The notes: generated by a model from the letters alone, not told the origin. 64,000 nucleotides of DNA from Mycolicibacterium iranicum (GCF_002101705.1 NZ_LQPC01000026.1:124001-188000), one strand, 5' to 3'; shown: positions 54,378 to 63,288, numbered from the stretch's first letter. Program-made: numbers and translations.

Positions 54378-55142
54378 ATGGACGGGACGAGGCGGCTTCT
54401 CGCCGCGGCGTTGCTGATGACAATTGTCAGTGCCTGCACTCCGGAACCGCCCCCGTACGAATCCCGTTACACGCCACCGGCTCCCACCGCTCCCCCGCCT
54501 CCTCCGATGGCACCGGGAGCGTCCTTCGTCGACGACTTCGAACGAGCCGAGACCCCCGCGGGCCTCGACCAGGACTGGGAGTTGCGCGGAGCCGACCCCG
54601 GCAAACCCGCGCTGCCGGTGCAGAAAGGCGCCTTCATCCGAGACGGTCACTACGTGTCCTCCGACGACAGCAACACCTACGCCGTCCAGACACTGCGCGA
54701 CGTCGTTCGCCGCGTCGGCGCGGAGGGCCGCTGGACAAAAATCGGAAACGGGGGCTACGAGACCCTCATCATGGGAATCGCGGCCGACGACAGCCTGAAC
54801 GGAAACCAGCTCCAACTCGTCATCACGCCGGCCGGATGGGAGTTGCGCAAACATCCCGACGGCGACTCCTCCGAGGCGGTGGGCAAGGCCTCGTTCGACC
54901 CGCCGCTGGCGGTCAACGGCACCTACCGTTTCGAGATGGACGTGGAAGACGAGTCTGTGACTGTGCGGGTCGCCGGCGTCGAGAAGAGGGTGCAGGTCGA
55001 CACCGTCGGCCTGCTCGGTGAGCGCGTGTACTGGCAGCACTACTCGGCGCCCGACGAGCTTCCGATCGGGGCGAAGTTCTGCGTCGACATGGTGTGGGCA
55101 GCCGAGCAGGGCAAGCCGCTGTCACCGGTGCCCGCCCAATGA
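54378..55142 (+). CDS. Putative lipoprotein (LamG/DUF-like), unknown function
   Basis: A 254-residue exported protein. The N-terminus MDGTRRLLAAALLMTIVSAC ends in a lipobox (Cys20), followed by a Pro-rich linker. The mature domain (about 50-250) is beta-rich (FVDDFERAETPAGLDQDWEL, WELRKHPDGDSSEAVGKASF, GTYRFEMDVEDESVTVRVAG), like a concanavalin/LamG-type carbohydrate or glycan binding fold. The start at 54378 is chosen because the signal sequence begins there. The hairpin at 55146 terminates it. Confidence 0.75.
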   Translation: MDGTRRLLAAALLMTIVSACTPEPPPYESRYTPPAPTAPPPPPMAPGASFVDDFERAETPAGLDQDWELRGADPGKPALPVQKGAFIRDGHYVSSDDSNTYAVQTLRDVVRRVGAEGRWTKIGNGGYETLIMGIAADDSLNGNQLQLVITPAGWELRKHPDGDSSEAVGKASFDPPLAVNGTYRFEMDVEDESVTVRVAGVEKRVQVDTVGLLGERVYWQHYSAPDELPIGAKFCVDMVWAAEQGKPLSPVPAQ

Positions 55143-55144
55143 AT

Positions 55145-55193
55145 CAGGCCCCTCGAAAGGGGGCCTCATCAGCGTGGCAGGTACTGGATTCGA
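55145..55193. repeat. Partial copy of tRNA-Tyr 3' end and its terminator
   Basis: Forty-nine bases match 56242-56291 with one inserted base and one substitution. They contain a terminator hairpin (AGGCCCC/GGGGCCT at 55146-55166) and the last 19 bases of tRNA-Tyr (TGGCAGGTACTGGATTCGA on the plus strand). The rest of the tRNA is not present. It could be an attachment-site scar of an integrated element or a simple duplication. It also terminates the lipoprotein and thioesterase genes. Confidence 0.75.
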
Positions 55194-55212
55194 GTTGGTG
55201 CGAGCCAGTCGA

Positions 55213-55989
55213 TCACAGCCGCCACAGCGACTCCTGCGCGACGCTGGCCACCAGGGTTCCGTCCTCGTCGACGATCGATCCGCGTGCCAGTCCGCGGGCG
55301 TCGCTGTGGCTGATGGCCTCGGCCTCGTAGAGGTGCCATCGCTGAGGGTCGAAAGGGCGGTGCAGCCACAGCGCGTGGTCGAGGCTGGCCGCGCCGCCGC
55401 GGGGCAACTGCTCCCCGGGCGGCCGGGCAATAGACACCAAACCCACGTCAGAGATGAAGGTCAGCGCACACGCCTGCAGCAGCGGGTCGTCTTCGATGGG
55501 GTCGCGGCTGCGGAACCACATCGGTTGGACCGGCCATTCGTCCATGCCACTGCCAGTGGTGCGGATCTCGAAGTGATCGGCCCATTGCTCGGGTAAAGGG
55601 TTCGCCAGCGTGGTCGCCCTTAAGTCGACGCCTGGTCCTCTTGGACGCTGCCAGTCGGTCGTGGTTTCGGCGCGGTGGAAGGAGGCCAGCATCTCGAAGA
55701 TGGGCACACCGTCCTGGCTGGCGGTGATCCGGCGGGTGTTGAACGACTTGCCGTCGCGGGTGATTTCGACGACGTACTGAACGTCGACGCCGACCCGGCC
55801 GCCCTTGATGAAGTAGGCGTGCAGTGACTGCGGAAATCGGCCGGGATCGACGGTCGCACCGGCCGCGGCCAGCGCCTGGGCGGCGATCAAGCCGCCGAAC
55901 AGCCGGTTACCAGCTCCGAATGACGCTGTGCTGTGGAAACTCTCGCCGCTGCCGTCGAGGCGTACCAGGTCGGCAATCCAGCTCGGCAT
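55213..55989 (-). CDS. Acyl-CoA thioesterase, TesB-like (double hotdog)
   Basis: A 258-residue protein with two hotdog halves. Visible family segments are FGGLIAAQALAAAGATV, PQSLHAYFIKGG, VEITRDGKSFNTRRITASQD (first half) and SLDHALWLHRPFDPQRWHLY (second half). It hydrolyses acyl-CoA to free acid and CoA. GGAGG is close to the ATG. It is the only full gene in the segment between the tRNA-Tyr gene and the partial tRNA copy. Confidence 0.88.
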   Translation of the reverse strand: MPSWIADLVRLDGSGESFHSTASFGAGNRLFGGLIAAQALAAAGATVDPGRFPQSLHAYFIKGGRVGVDVQYVVEITRDGKSFNTRRITASQDGVPIFEMLASFHRAETTTDWQRPRGPGVDLRATTLANPLPEQWADHFEIRTTGSGMDEWPVQPMWFRSRDPIEDDPLLQACALTFISDVGLVSIARPPGEQLPRGGAASLDHALWLHRPFDPQRWHLYEAEAISHSDARGLARGSIVDEDGTLVASVAQESLWRL

Positions 55990-56136
55990 GGTCCTCCATC
56001 AACGACGATCGCAGGTCGACACATGTTAAGGGGCCGACTCCGGCAGTCATCACCGTGGGGTCGTCGGAAATTCAGGCGTTCGGCGTTGCCGGACTGACGC
56101 CAGGGCTACCCTCAGGCTCAGTGGGAGGGGGTCCCC

Positions 56137-56301
56137 GTGGTCGCGCACGAACATGTCGGATGGGTCGCCGGGCTGGCCGTATCGGCAGGAGTCGGGGCCG
56201 CGGTACTGCTTGGCGGCGCTGCGGTTGCCGTCCAACGCAAACAGGCCCCCTCGAAAGGGGGCCTGATCAGCGTGGCAGGTACTGGATTCGAACCAGTGTA
56301 G
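56137..56301 (+). CDS. Possible small hydrophobic protein (54 aa)
   Basis: A GTG with GGGAGGGGG five bases upstream opens a 54-codon frame: VAHEHVGWVAGLAVSAGVGA, one membrane helix, then basic residues and a tail that reads through the tRNA terminator and antisense into the tRNA-Tyr 3' end. The overlap with tRNA makes its last 20 residues doubtful. It may be a real envelope peptide or a chance frame. Confidence 0.25.
   Translation: MVAHEHVGWVAGLAVSAGVGAAVLLGGAAVAVQRKQAPSKGGLISVAGTGFEPV
56243..56264 (-). terminator. tRNA-Tyr transcription terminator
   Basis: AGGCCCCCT-CGAA-AGGGGGCCT, a perfect 9-base stem with a 4-base loop, begins eight bases after the tRNA-Tyr 3' end on the minus strand. 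It is repeated with one base fewer at 55146-55166. Confidence 0.85.
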
Positions 56302-56355
56302 GCGTAAGCCGACGGATTTACAGTCCGCTCCCATTGGCCACTCGGGCAACCTGCC
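56273..56355 (-). tRNA. tRNA-Tyr (anticodon GUA)
   Basis: An 83-base class II tRNA on the minus strand. The acceptor stem pairs GGCAGGT with ACCTGCC, followed by discriminator A. The anticodon loop CTGTAAA (GTA) sits on a 5-base stem, a long variable arm follows, and the T-arm is ACTGG-TTCGAAT-CCAGT. The CCA is not encoded. A terminator follows at 56243-56264. Confidence 0.97.
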
Positions 56356-56498
56356 TGGGTGCTACACGCGCTTGAGCGCGCACAGCAGGATATAACGAGC
56401 ACCGCACCCCGACACAAATCGCCAGGGTGGTTTGGCCCTCACTGCGGCCTGCGACCAAGATGGACGCAAGCACAACACCACGAGGGAGGGACGGTCCA

Positions 56499-56990
56499 AT
56501 GGCGGATTCATCGTTCGACGTCGTCAGTAAGGTCGACCGCCAAGAGGTCGACAACGCGCTCAACCAAGCTGCCAAGGAATTGGCGACGCGGTTCGACTTC
56601 CGCGGCACCGACACCACGATCGAGTGGCAGGGCGAAGAGGGCATCATCATCGTCTCGTCCACCGAAGAGCGAGCCAAGGCCGCCGTCGACGTCTTCAAGG
56701 AAAAGCTGATCCGTCGCGACATCTCGATGAAGGCGTTCGACGCCGGCGACCCGCAGCCCTCGGGCAAGACCTACAAGGTCATCGGCAGCATCAAGCAGGG
56801 CATCAGCAGCGAGGACGCCAAGAAGGTCACCAAGATCATCCGCGACGAGGGTCCCAAGGGCGTCAAGGCCCAGATCCAGGGCGACGAGATACGCGTCAGC
56901 TCCAAGAAGCGCGACGATCTGCAGGCCGTCATCGCTCTACTCAAGGGCGCCGACCTCGATATCGCGCTGCAGTTCGTCAACTACCGCTAG
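56499..56990 (+). CDS. yajQ: YajQ family nucleotide-binding protein
   Basis: A 163-residue UPF0234 protein with two ferredoxin-like domains: [33 protein letters not shown] at the N-terminus and [33 protein letters not shown] at the C-terminus. Homologues bind cyclic di-GMP or nucleic acid. GGGAGGG precedes the ATG. It corresponds to M. tuberculosis Rv0566c. A hairpin follows at 56995. Confidence 0.95.
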   Translation: MADSSFDVVSKVDRQEVDNALNQAAKELATRFDFRGTDTTIEWQGEEGIIIVSSTEERAKAAVDVFKEKLIRRDISMKAFDAGDPQPSGKTYKVIGSIKQGISSEDAKKVTKIIRDEGPKGVKAQIQGDEIRVSSKKRDDLQAVIALLKGADLDIALQFVNYR

Positions 56991-56994
56991 TTCC

Positions 56995-57040
56995 GTAACG
57001 CTACGGCGAATTTCGGGCGCTTTTTCCGCCGTGGCGTTAC
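56995..57040 (+). terminator. Hairpin downstream of yajQ
   Basis: Arms GTAACGCTACGGCG and CGCCGTGGCGTTAC (one mismatch) enclose 18 bases that end in a T-run (CTTTTTC). It starts five bases after the yajQ stop and precedes gpsA by 45 bases, so gpsA probably has its own promoter. Confidence 0.75.
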
Positions 57041-57085
57041 GCAACTGCCAGCGCAGCCGAGCAAACCCGCCCTAGGGTGATCGGC

Positions 57086-58111
57086 ATGGCACCTGCGCAA
57101 CGTGAACCCAAAGTCGTTGTTCTCGGGGGCGGCTCGTGGGGAACCACCGTCGCGTCCATCTGCGCCAGGCGCGGTCCGACACTGCAGTGGGTCCGCTCGC
57201 AGGAGACCGCCGACGACATCAACACCAACCACCGCAACTCCAAGTACCTCGGGGACGAGGTCGAGTTGGCCGACACGCTGCGCGCCACCACCGACTTCAC
57301 CGAGGCCGCCGAGTGCGCCGACGTGATCGTCATGGGTGTGCCGTCGCACGGGTTCCGCGGCGTGCTGACCGAATTGGCCACGCAGTTGCGGCCGTGGGTT
57401 CCGGTCGTCTCGCTGGTGAAGGGCCTCGAGCAGGGCACCAATTACCGGATGAGCCAGATCGTCGACGAAATCCTGCCCGGCCACCCGGCCGGCATACTCG
57501 CCGGACCGAACATCGCCCGCGAGGTGGCCGACGGGTATGCCGCCGCCGCGGTGCTGGCGATGCCCGACCAGCACCTCGCCGCGAATCTCGCAGGACTGTT
57601 CCGCACCAAGCGTTTTCGCACCTACACCACCGACGACGTATGCGGCGTGGAGATGGCGGGGGCGCTGAAAAACGTCTACGCCATCGCCGTGGGCATGGGC
57701 TTCGCCCTCGGGATCGGCGAGAACACCCGCGCGATGGTGATGGCCCGCGCCGTGGCCGAGATGTCAAAGCTCGGCGTCGCGATGGGCGGCAACCGGGACA
57801 CGTTCGCCGGCCTGGCGGGCATGGGCGATCTGATCGTGACGTGCACCTCGCAGCGCAGCCGCAACCGGCACGTCGGCGAGCAACTCGGCAAGGGTAAGAC
57901 GGTCGAGGAAATCATTGCCGCGATGAACCAGGTCGCCGAGGGCGTCAAGGCCGCCAGCGTCATCATGGAGTTCGCCGACAAGTACGGCATCTCGATGCCC
58001 ATCGCGCGCGAAGTGGATGGTGTCGTGAACCACGGCTCGTCGGTCGAACAGGCCTACCGGGGGCTCATGGTCGAAAAGCCCGGGCACGAGGTGCACGGCT
58101 CAGGCTTCTGA
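57086..58111 (+). CDS. gpsA: Glycerol-3-phosphate dehydrogenase [NAD(P)+]
   Basis: A 341-residue enzyme reducing dihydroxyacetone phosphate to sn-glycerol-3-phosphate for phospholipid synthesis. The NAD motif is GGGSWGTTVA, substrate-site segments LVKGLEQGTNYRM and LAGPNIAREV are present, and the catalytic Lys lies in GALKNVYAIA with AGMGDLIVTC after it. The ATG at 57086 has AGGGTGA upstream. It matches M. tuberculosis Rv0564c (gpdA1). The two tandem secreted proteins on the opposite strand follow. Confidence 0.95.
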   Translation: MAPAQREPKVVVLGGGSWGTTVASICARRGPTLQWVRSQETADDINTNHRNSKYLGDEVELADTLRATTDFTEAAECADVIVMGVPSHGFRGVLTELATQLRPWVPVVSLVKGLEQGTNYRMSQIVDEILPGHPAGILAGPNIAREVADGYAAAAVLAMPDQHLAANLAGLFRTKRFRTYTTDDVCGVEMAGALKNVYAIAVGMGFALGIGENTRAMVMARAVAEMSKLGVAMGGNRDTFAGLAGMGDLIVTCTSQRSRNRHVGEQLGKGKTVEEIIAAMNQVAEGVKAASVIMEFADKYGISMPIAREVDGVVNHGSSVEQAYRGLMVEKPGHEVHGSGF

Positions 58112-58114
58112 GCC

Positions 58115-58648
58115 TCAGTTGAAGTAGGGGTTGGTGCCTTCGGGGCGCGCGACGAGCGGGTTGACCTGGTTGACGACCCAGGTGGCGCCGGGGCTGACCA
58201 CAAAACCGGACTGATTGACCGAGTCGACGCAGGCCGTGGTCGTGCCGTCACCGCCGCAGCTGACCGTGCCGAAGCTGATCCGCGTGTTCGGCGGCAGGGC
58301 GTTGACCGGTTCGGTCACGATCGGTCCGCCGACCGAACCGAATCCGGGTACGACGCCGGACCGGCCACTGACCAGGTTGGCGCCGTTGGGCGCGCCGGGA
58401 AGGACGCCGCTGCATCCATACGGGCCGGACCGCTGCACCATGCACGTCAGCCCGGCCGTGGTGAAGGCGTACGACGAGCCGCCGTACACCGCGAAATCCT
58501 GCGGGTTGGCCGGCGCATAGGCGTTGACGTTCGGGGGTGGCGGCGGTGGAGGCGGAGGCGCCGGCTGCGCCGCGGCCACGCCGGACGCGCCGAACACACC
58601 AGCCGCGGCGACGCACACGGCAGCAACGACAGATCGGCTCGACACCAT
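58115..58648 (-). CDS. Secreted protein, tandem paralogue A
   Basis: A 177-residue protein with a signal peptide (SRSVVAAVCVAAAGVFG, then AAA/QPA cleavage), a run of Pro, then a mature domain of about 130 residues with four Cys (TCMVQRSGPYGCSG, VSCGGDG, ACVDSVNQSGF), probably two disulfides. The neighbour at 58685 has the same domain (NVNA, NPxD, TCV/MVxR, GCSGxLPxAPxGAN, NQSGFVxSPxG). The start is ATG 58648, with GTG 58651 also possible. No function is known to me; a cell-wall or host-interface role is inferred. Confidence 0.8.
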   Translation of the reverse strand: MVSSRSVVAAVCVAAAGVFGASGVAAAQPAPPPPPPPPPNVNAYAPANPQDFAVYGGSSYAFTTAGLTCMVQRSGPYGCSGVLPGAPNGANLVSGRSGVVPGFGSVGGPIVTEPVNALPPNTRISFGTVSCGGDGTTTACVDSVNQSGFVVSPGATWVVNQVNPLVARPEGTNPYFN

Positions 58649-58684
58649 CACAGCCTAAGTGTCGTCACCGGGGCCGGCAGTGTT

Positions 58685-59155
58685 TCAGAACGCGTACGAG
58701 CCGGCCGGGCTGATGACGAACCCGGACTGGTTGAACGTGTTGACGCACGACGTCGCGAATCCGTCGTTGCCGCAGCTGACGGTCTTGAAGCTCAGCCTGC
58801 TGTTGGGCGGCAGCGCCGGAGCGTTCTCGACGAAGCCGTACATCGGCTGAGCCGAGTTGGCGAAGCCGACCCCGCCGCCGGCATTTCCGGACACCATGTT
58901 CGCACCGCCGGGTGCGGCGGGCAGCGGACCGCTGCAGCCGTAGCTGCCCGACCCGCGATCCAGCACGCACGTCACACCGTCGAGGGCGCTGAAGACGTAC
59001 CAGTTGCCGTCGTTGGCGGAGTAGTCCTTCGGGTTCGCCAGCGCCATCGCGTTCACGTTGGGCGCCGGCTGCGCCGATGCGAGACCCGACGCTCCGAGGA
59101 TCGCCACCCCGAAGGCGGCAGCCATGCTCATCAATCTGCTCAGCACGGACCACAC
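58685..59155 (-). CDS. Secreted protein, tandem paralogue B
   Basis: A 156-residue secreted protein without the poly-Pro linker. After the signal peptide (ASA/QPA) it has NVNAMALANPKDYSANDGNW, TCVLDRGSGSYGCSG, VSCGNDG and NQSGFVISPAG, all aligned with paralogue A including the four Cys. Candidate GTG starts are 59155 and 59146; the latter has AGGGTG at better spacing. It lies 36 bases upstream of paralogue A, so they form an operon born by tandem duplication. Confidence 0.8.
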   Translation of the reverse strand: MWSVLSRLMSMAAAFGVAILGASGLASAQPAPNVNAMALANPKDYSANDGNWYVFSALDGVTCVLDRGSGSYGCSGPLPAAPGGANMVSGNAGGGVGFANSAQPMYGFVENAPALPPNSRLSFKTVSCGNDGFATSCVNTFNQSGFVISPAGSYAF

Positions 59156-59440
59156 CCTAAATCGGCGGGGGGAGCAGTGCAGGTCCCGGCCCGAAAGTCT
59201 GACGGCAACGTCAGCTCACGTGATCTGGCTGAGCGAGTACTGCCGTGCCCACGCCACCGCCACACTGCGTCGCTCGAATCGGATTCGGCACCGGCGTCGG
59301 CGGACGCCTGCGCCGGTGTCCCGGCGAGGAAGAAGCAGGCGGTCGCGCCACCGGTGAACGCCACGGCGGCGCAATCACTCACCGCAGGGCCGGATGCCCG
59401 TTGAGCAGGCCGTTTAGCCGATTCCGGCAACCGGATTTGC

Positions 59441-60340
59441 TCAGTACAGGCCCGGCCCCTGACCGGGGCCGCCATACCCACGTCCGGCCATCGCTTCCAG
59501 GCGCGCGATGCGGTCGGCGATCGGCGGATGGGTGGAGAAGAGCTTGCCGATCTTCTCGCCTGCCCGGAACGGGTTGGCGATCATCAGGTGCGCCTGATCG
59601 GCCAGCTGCGGCTCCGGCGGCAGCGGGGCACGCTCCACCCCGGCGCTGATCTTGCGCAGCGCACTGGCCAGAGCCAGCGGATCACCGGTCAGCTCGGCGC
59701 CGGACTGGTCGGCCTGGTACTCGCGCGACCGCGACACCGCCAGCCGGATGACCGTCGCAGCGATCGGGCCGAGAAGCGAAACCAGAAGTATTGCAAAGGG
59801 ATTCGTGCCGCCGTCGCGGTTTCCGCCGAACATGCTGGCGAAGAACGCGAGGTTGGCCAGAGCGGTGATCACCGTCGCCATGGCACCGGCCACACACGAG
59901 ATGAGGATGTCGCGGTTGTAGACGTGGGACAGCTCGTGGCCGAGGACGGCGCGCAACTCGCGCTCGTTGAGGATCTGCAGGATGCCCGTCGTACAGCACA
60001 CAGCGGCGTTGCGGGGGTTGCGTCCGGTGGCGAACGCGTTGGGCGCGGCGGTGTCGCTGATGTAGAGCCGAGGCATGGGCTGGCGCGCCGTCGTGGCCAG
60101 TTCACGCACGATCCGGTACATCACCGGTGCCTGCATCTCGTTCACCGGCTGGGCGTGCATGGCGCGTAGAGCCAGCTTGTCGCTGTTGAAGTACACGTAG
60201 GCGTTCATGCCGAGCGCGAACAGCACCGCCAGGAACATGATGTTGCGCCCGAACATGGCGCCGACCCCGACGATGAGACCTGAGAACACCACCAGCAACA
60301 GGAAGGTCTTCGCCCTGTTCGCGTGCGGATGCCAAGTCAT
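59441..60340 (-). CDS. htpX: Membrane protease HtpX
   Basis: A 299-residue zinc metalloprotease that degrades damaged membrane proteins. Two N-terminal helices, the zinc site HELSH (near residue 133) and a downstream Glu in [14 protein letters not shown], and two more helices ([37 protein letters not shown]) are in family order. GGAGGAG precedes the ATG. It matches M. tuberculosis Rv0563, next to grcC1. Confidence 0.95.
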   Translation of the reverse strand: MTWHPHANRAKTFLLLVVFSGLIVGVGAMFGRNIMFLAVLFALGMNAYVYFNSDKLALRAMHAQPVNEMQAPVMYRIVRELATTARQPMPRLYISDTAAPNAFATGRNPRNAAVCCTTGILQILNERELRAVLGHELSHVYNRDILISCVAGAMATVITALANLAFFASMFGGNRDGGTNPFAILLVSLLGPIAATVIRLAVSRSREYQADQSGAELTGDPLALASALRKISAGVERAPLPPEPQLADQAHLMIANPFRAGEKIGKLFSTHPPIADRIARLEAMAGRGYGGPGQGPGLY

Positions 60341-60418
60341 TGTGGGCTCCTCCTCCGGAAACCTGCGTGAGTCATCGCAAAGGCAACGACCGGGCGACCC
60401 CTCTCGGTTCCGGACCGG

Positions 60419-61426
60419 TCAGCCGTCGCGATTGATCGTGTACTGGACCAGGCTGGCGAGCGCCTGCCGACCGGGAAGGTCGGGCAGTTGGGAGAGTTCG
60501 GCTTCGGCTTCCGCGGCGTAGGCGGCGACGGTTTCTTTGGCCTTCTTGATGCCGTCGGAGGCGCGCAGCAGCTGCAGCGCCTCGGCCAGGTCGGCGTCGT
60601 CGGTGACGGGGCCTTTGAGCAGCTCGCGGAGCCGGTCGGCGTCCGCGCCCGTTTCGCGCAGCGCGTAGAGCACAGGCAGCGTGTGCACGCCCTCGCGCAG
60701 GTCCGTTCCCGGCACCTTCCCCGACTCGTCGGGGTCGCTGTCGATGTCGATGATGTCGTCGGAGATCTGGAACGCGGTCCCCACGATGCCGCCGAGCCGG
60801 GCCAACCGCTCGACCTGCGCCTCGTCGGCACCGGAGAACGTCGCCCCGAACCGGCCCGACGCCGCGATCAGACAGGCGGTCTTCTCGTAGACGACCTTCA
60901 GGTAGTGGTCGACGGAATCGACGTGGTCGGCGCTGCCGCGCGTCTCGCGCATCTGGCCGGTGACCAGGAGCGCGAACGTGTCGGCGATGATGCGCACCGC
61001 GTCGGGACCGAGCCTGCTGACCAGGCGGGATGCGGTCGCGAACAGGTAGTCGCCCGCCAGGATCGCGATGTTGTTGCCCCATCGGGCGTTGGCGCTCGGG
61101 GCACCGCGGCGGACCTGTGCCTCGTCCATGACGTCGTCGTGATAGAGCGTCGCCAGGTGCACCAGCTCGATGACGGCGCCGGCGACGGTGACCTGCCAGG
61201 CGTCGGGTTCGGGCCCCAGTTGGGCCGACAGCACCGTGAACAGGGGCCGGAATCGCTTGCCGCCTGCCTGGAAGAGGTGCTGGACGGCCTCGGACATCAG
61301 CACGTCGGCCTTGCCCAGCTCTTCGGACATCAACGCCTCGATACGGGCAACCCCGTCGCGGACGTCCTGGGCGAACTGGGCATCGCCGAAGTCCACTCCC
61401 GCCACCACATTCGCCGGTGTCCTCAC
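60419..61426 (-). CDS. grcC1: Polyprenyl diphosphate synthase (GrcC1-like)
   Basis: A 335-residue trans-prenyltransferase that builds the isoprenoid chain used for menaquinone. Both Asp-rich motifs are present (YHDDVMDE and SDDIIDIDSD), with GGKRFRPLF and the FARM-proximal LATLYHDDVMD. The GTG start at 61426 gives VRTPANVVAGVDFG, which agrees with M. tuberculosis Rv0562 as I recall it; the upstream ATG would overlap the divergent menJ. The two genes start 22 bases apart, so their promoters overlap. Confidence 0.92.
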   Translation of the reverse strand: MRTPANVVAGVDFGDAQFAQDVRDGVARIEALMSEELGKADVLMSEAVQHLFQAGGKRFRPLFTVLSAQLGPEPDAWQVTVAGAVIELVHLATLYHDDVMDEAQVRRGAPSANARWGNNIAILAGDYLFATASRLVSRLGPDAVRIIADTFALLVTGQMRETRGSADHVDSVDHYLKVVYEKTACLIAASGRFGATFSGADEAQVERLARLGGIVGTAFQISDDIIDIDSDPDESGKVPGTDLREGVHTLPVLYALRETGADADRLRELLKGPVTDDADLAEALQLLRASDGIKKAKETVAAYAAEAEAELSQLPDLPGRQALASLVQYTINRDG

Positions 61427-61447
61427 ACAGCCAACATACTGGGAAGC

Positions 61448-62698
61448 ATGCACTCACCGGCGGGCGGAGCAATCCGGGGATCGTCGAGCGCCGAGGTCGT
61501 GGTCGTCGGAGCGGGACCTGCGGGCTCCTCGGCTGCAGCATGGGCGGCTCGGGCAGGCCACGACGTGTTGGTCATCGATTCCGCTCAGTTCCCCCGCGAC
61601 AAGGCGTGCGGCGACGGGCTGACGCCGCGGGCGGTGTCCGAGTTGCGGCGCCTCGGGCTGGGCGACTGGCTGGACGGCCGGATCGCGCATCGGGGATTGC
61701 GGATGTCGGGCTTCGGTGCGGACGTCGAGGTGACATGGCCGGGTCCGTCGTTCCCGTCGTTCAGCAGCGCCGTCCCCCGCACCGAGCTCGACGAGCGCAT
61801 CCGGCTGGTCGCCGTCGACGACGGCGCGAAGATGATGCTGGGCGCCAAAGCTGTTTCGGTGGAGAAGGATTCGCGGGGTCGCGTGTCCGGGGTGGTGCTC
61901 GACTCCGGCGAGGTCGTGACGTGTTCGTCGTTGATCGTGGCCGACGGGGCGCGGTCGACGCTGGGCCGGGCGCTGGGCCGCGAATGGCACAAGGAGACGG
62001 TCTACGGCGTGGCGATTCGCGGGTATATCGCGACGCCGCGGGCCAACGAACCGTGGATCACGTCGCACCTCGAGCTGCGGTCCCCCTCGGGTGAGGTGCT
62101 GCCGGGCTACGGCTGGATTTTCCCGTTGGGCAACGGCGAAGTGAACATCGGCGTCGGCGCGCTGGCCACGGCGAAGCGCCCGGCGGACGCGGGGCTACGG
62201 CCGCTGATGAACTACTACACCGATCTGCGCCGCGCCGAGTGGGACTTCTCGGGCGATCCGCGGGCAGGGTTGTCGGCGCTACTGCCGATGGGTGGCGCCG
62301 CGTCGGGGGTGGCCGGCCCGAACTGGATGCTGATCGGCGATGCCGCGGCCTGTGTGAACCCGCTGAACGGGGAAGGTATCGACTACGGGTTGGAGACGGG
62401 CCGGCTGGCGGTGTCGCTGCTGGGTTCCGGCGCCTATACCGACGCCTGGCCATCGGTGTTGCACTCGCATTACGCGCGGGGCTTCTCGGTCGCCCGCCGC
62501 TTGGCGCTGCTGCTGACCTATCCGCGATTCCTGCCACTGACGGGGCCCGTGGCGATGCGCTCGTCTGCGTTGATGAAGATCGCCGTCCGGGTGATGGGGA
62601 ACTTCGTGACCGACGAGGACGAGGATCTGGTCGCCCGAGTGTGGCGCGGCGCGGGCACGCTGTCGCGAAGGATCGACGAGCGCCGCCCCTTCACATGA
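61448..62698 (+). CDS. menJ: Geranylgeranyl reductase family, menaquinone reductase MenJ
   Basis: A 416-residue FAD-dependent reductase that saturates one isoprene unit of menaquinone. The FAD motif is VVVGAGPAGSSAA, with FPRDKACGDGL and GDAAACVNPLNGEGIDYGLE as in geranylgeranyl reductases. It matches M. tuberculosis Rv0561c by sequence and by its divergent placement to grcC1. The short hydrophilic N-terminus has no signal peptide; membrane association is peripheral. Confidence 0.93.
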   Translation: MHSPAGGAIRGSSSAEVVVVGAGPAGSSAAAWAARAGHDVLVIDSAQFPRDKACGDGLTPRAVSELRRLGLGDWLDGRIAHRGLRMSGFGADVEVTWPGPSFPSFSSAVPRTELDERIRLVAVDDGAKMMLGAKAVSVEKDSRGRVSGVVLDSGEVVTCSSLIVADGARSTLGRALGREWHKETVYGVAIRGYIATPRANEPWITSHLELRSPSGEVLPGYGWIFPLGNGEVNIGVGALATAKRPADAGLRPLMNYYTDLRRAEWDFSGDPRAGLSALLPMGGAASGVAGPNWMLIGDAAACVNPLNGEGIDYGLETGRLAVSLLGSGAYTDAWPSVLHSHYARGFSVARRLALLLTYPRFLPLTGPVAMRSSALMKIAVRVMGNFVTDEDEDLVARVWRGAGTLSRRIDERRPFT

Positions 62699-62723
62699 CG
62701 TTTGTGTTGGACGGGTTGGCACC

Positions 62724-62783
62724 GCGAGCGCGCGCGTTTGCACAGCGACACGCCGCCATTCGTGTGCGGGGACGCGCGCTCGC
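62724..62783. repeat. GC-rich inverted repeat, copy 1 of a second palindrome family
   Basis: GCGAGCGCGCG and CGCGCGCTCGC arms enclose about 38 bases, including TGCACAGCGACACGCCG. An inverted, related copy lies at 63231-63288, on the other side of the gene at 62796. It lies just after menJ and probably terminates it. Confidence 0.6.
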
Positions 62784-62795
62784 TGCGGAGCCAGC

Positions 62796-63215
62796 GTGAC
62801 GTTTGTGTACAGGGCGCCCCTGCGCTCCCGCTCCGACGATGTCGACCCCCAACTGGCCGTGGAGCGCGCACTGTCGTTGGGGCTGTGCGGCTTCGGGGAT
62901 CGCGGGCACGGCTCGCAGCTGGCTCGGCGGGTGGAGCGGTTCGCCGAGGTGCCTGACGGGTCATTCGTCTGGACGCGCGACAGCGACGGACTCTACTGGC
63001 TGGGCCGCATCGACGGCCCGTACCTCTACGACACCGACGGGGCGGGCGTCGATCTCGTCCACGTCCGTCCATGCCGATGGTGCGACATCCCTGTCGTCGA
63101 ATCTGCATGCCCCGCAGCAGTTGTCGCGACATTCGGCAGGGGTGGCCGCAACTTTCAGCAGATTCACGACGACGGCGTGGGCGAGCAGACAGCGCGGCTG
63201 TGGGAGCACAGGTGA
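62796..63215 (+). CDS. Conserved actinobacterial hypothetical protein (139 aa)
   Basis: Starts with GTG; a second-position MTFVYRAPLRSRSDDVDPQL. The core (SFVWTRDSDGLYWLGRIDGP, DLVHVRPCRWCDIPVV, VVATFGRGGRNFQQIHD) looks like a conserved small beta-domain, perhaps SH3- or chromo-like (YWLGRIDGPY). I recall such proteins from actinobacteria but no function. It is flanked on both sides by related GC-rich inverted repeats. A Trp/Cys-rich patch (CRWC) could bind metal. Confidence 0.7.
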   Translation: MTFVYRAPLRSRSDDVDPQLAVERALSLGLCGFGDRGHGSQLARRVERFAEVPDGSFVWTRDSDGLYWLGRIDGPYLYDTDGAGVDLVHVRPCRWCDIPVVESACPAAVVATFGRGGRNFQQIHDDGVGEQTARLWEHR

Positions 63216-63230
63216 TGCGCTCGCGCGCGG

Positions 63231-63288
63231 CGAGCGTGCGTGAATTGCCGCAATTCGCGGCGTGTCGCCGTGCAGACACGCGCGCTCG
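63231..63288. repeat. GC-rich inverted repeat, copy 2 of second palindrome family
   Basis: Arms CGAGCGTGCGTG and CACGCGCGCTCG (one mismatch) enclose 34 bases. The block from about 63258 to 63300, read on the minus strand, matches 62719-62760 (CCGCGAGCGCGCG, TGCAC-GCGACACGCCG). It lies between the convergent 139-residue gene and TetR. Confidence 0.6.
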
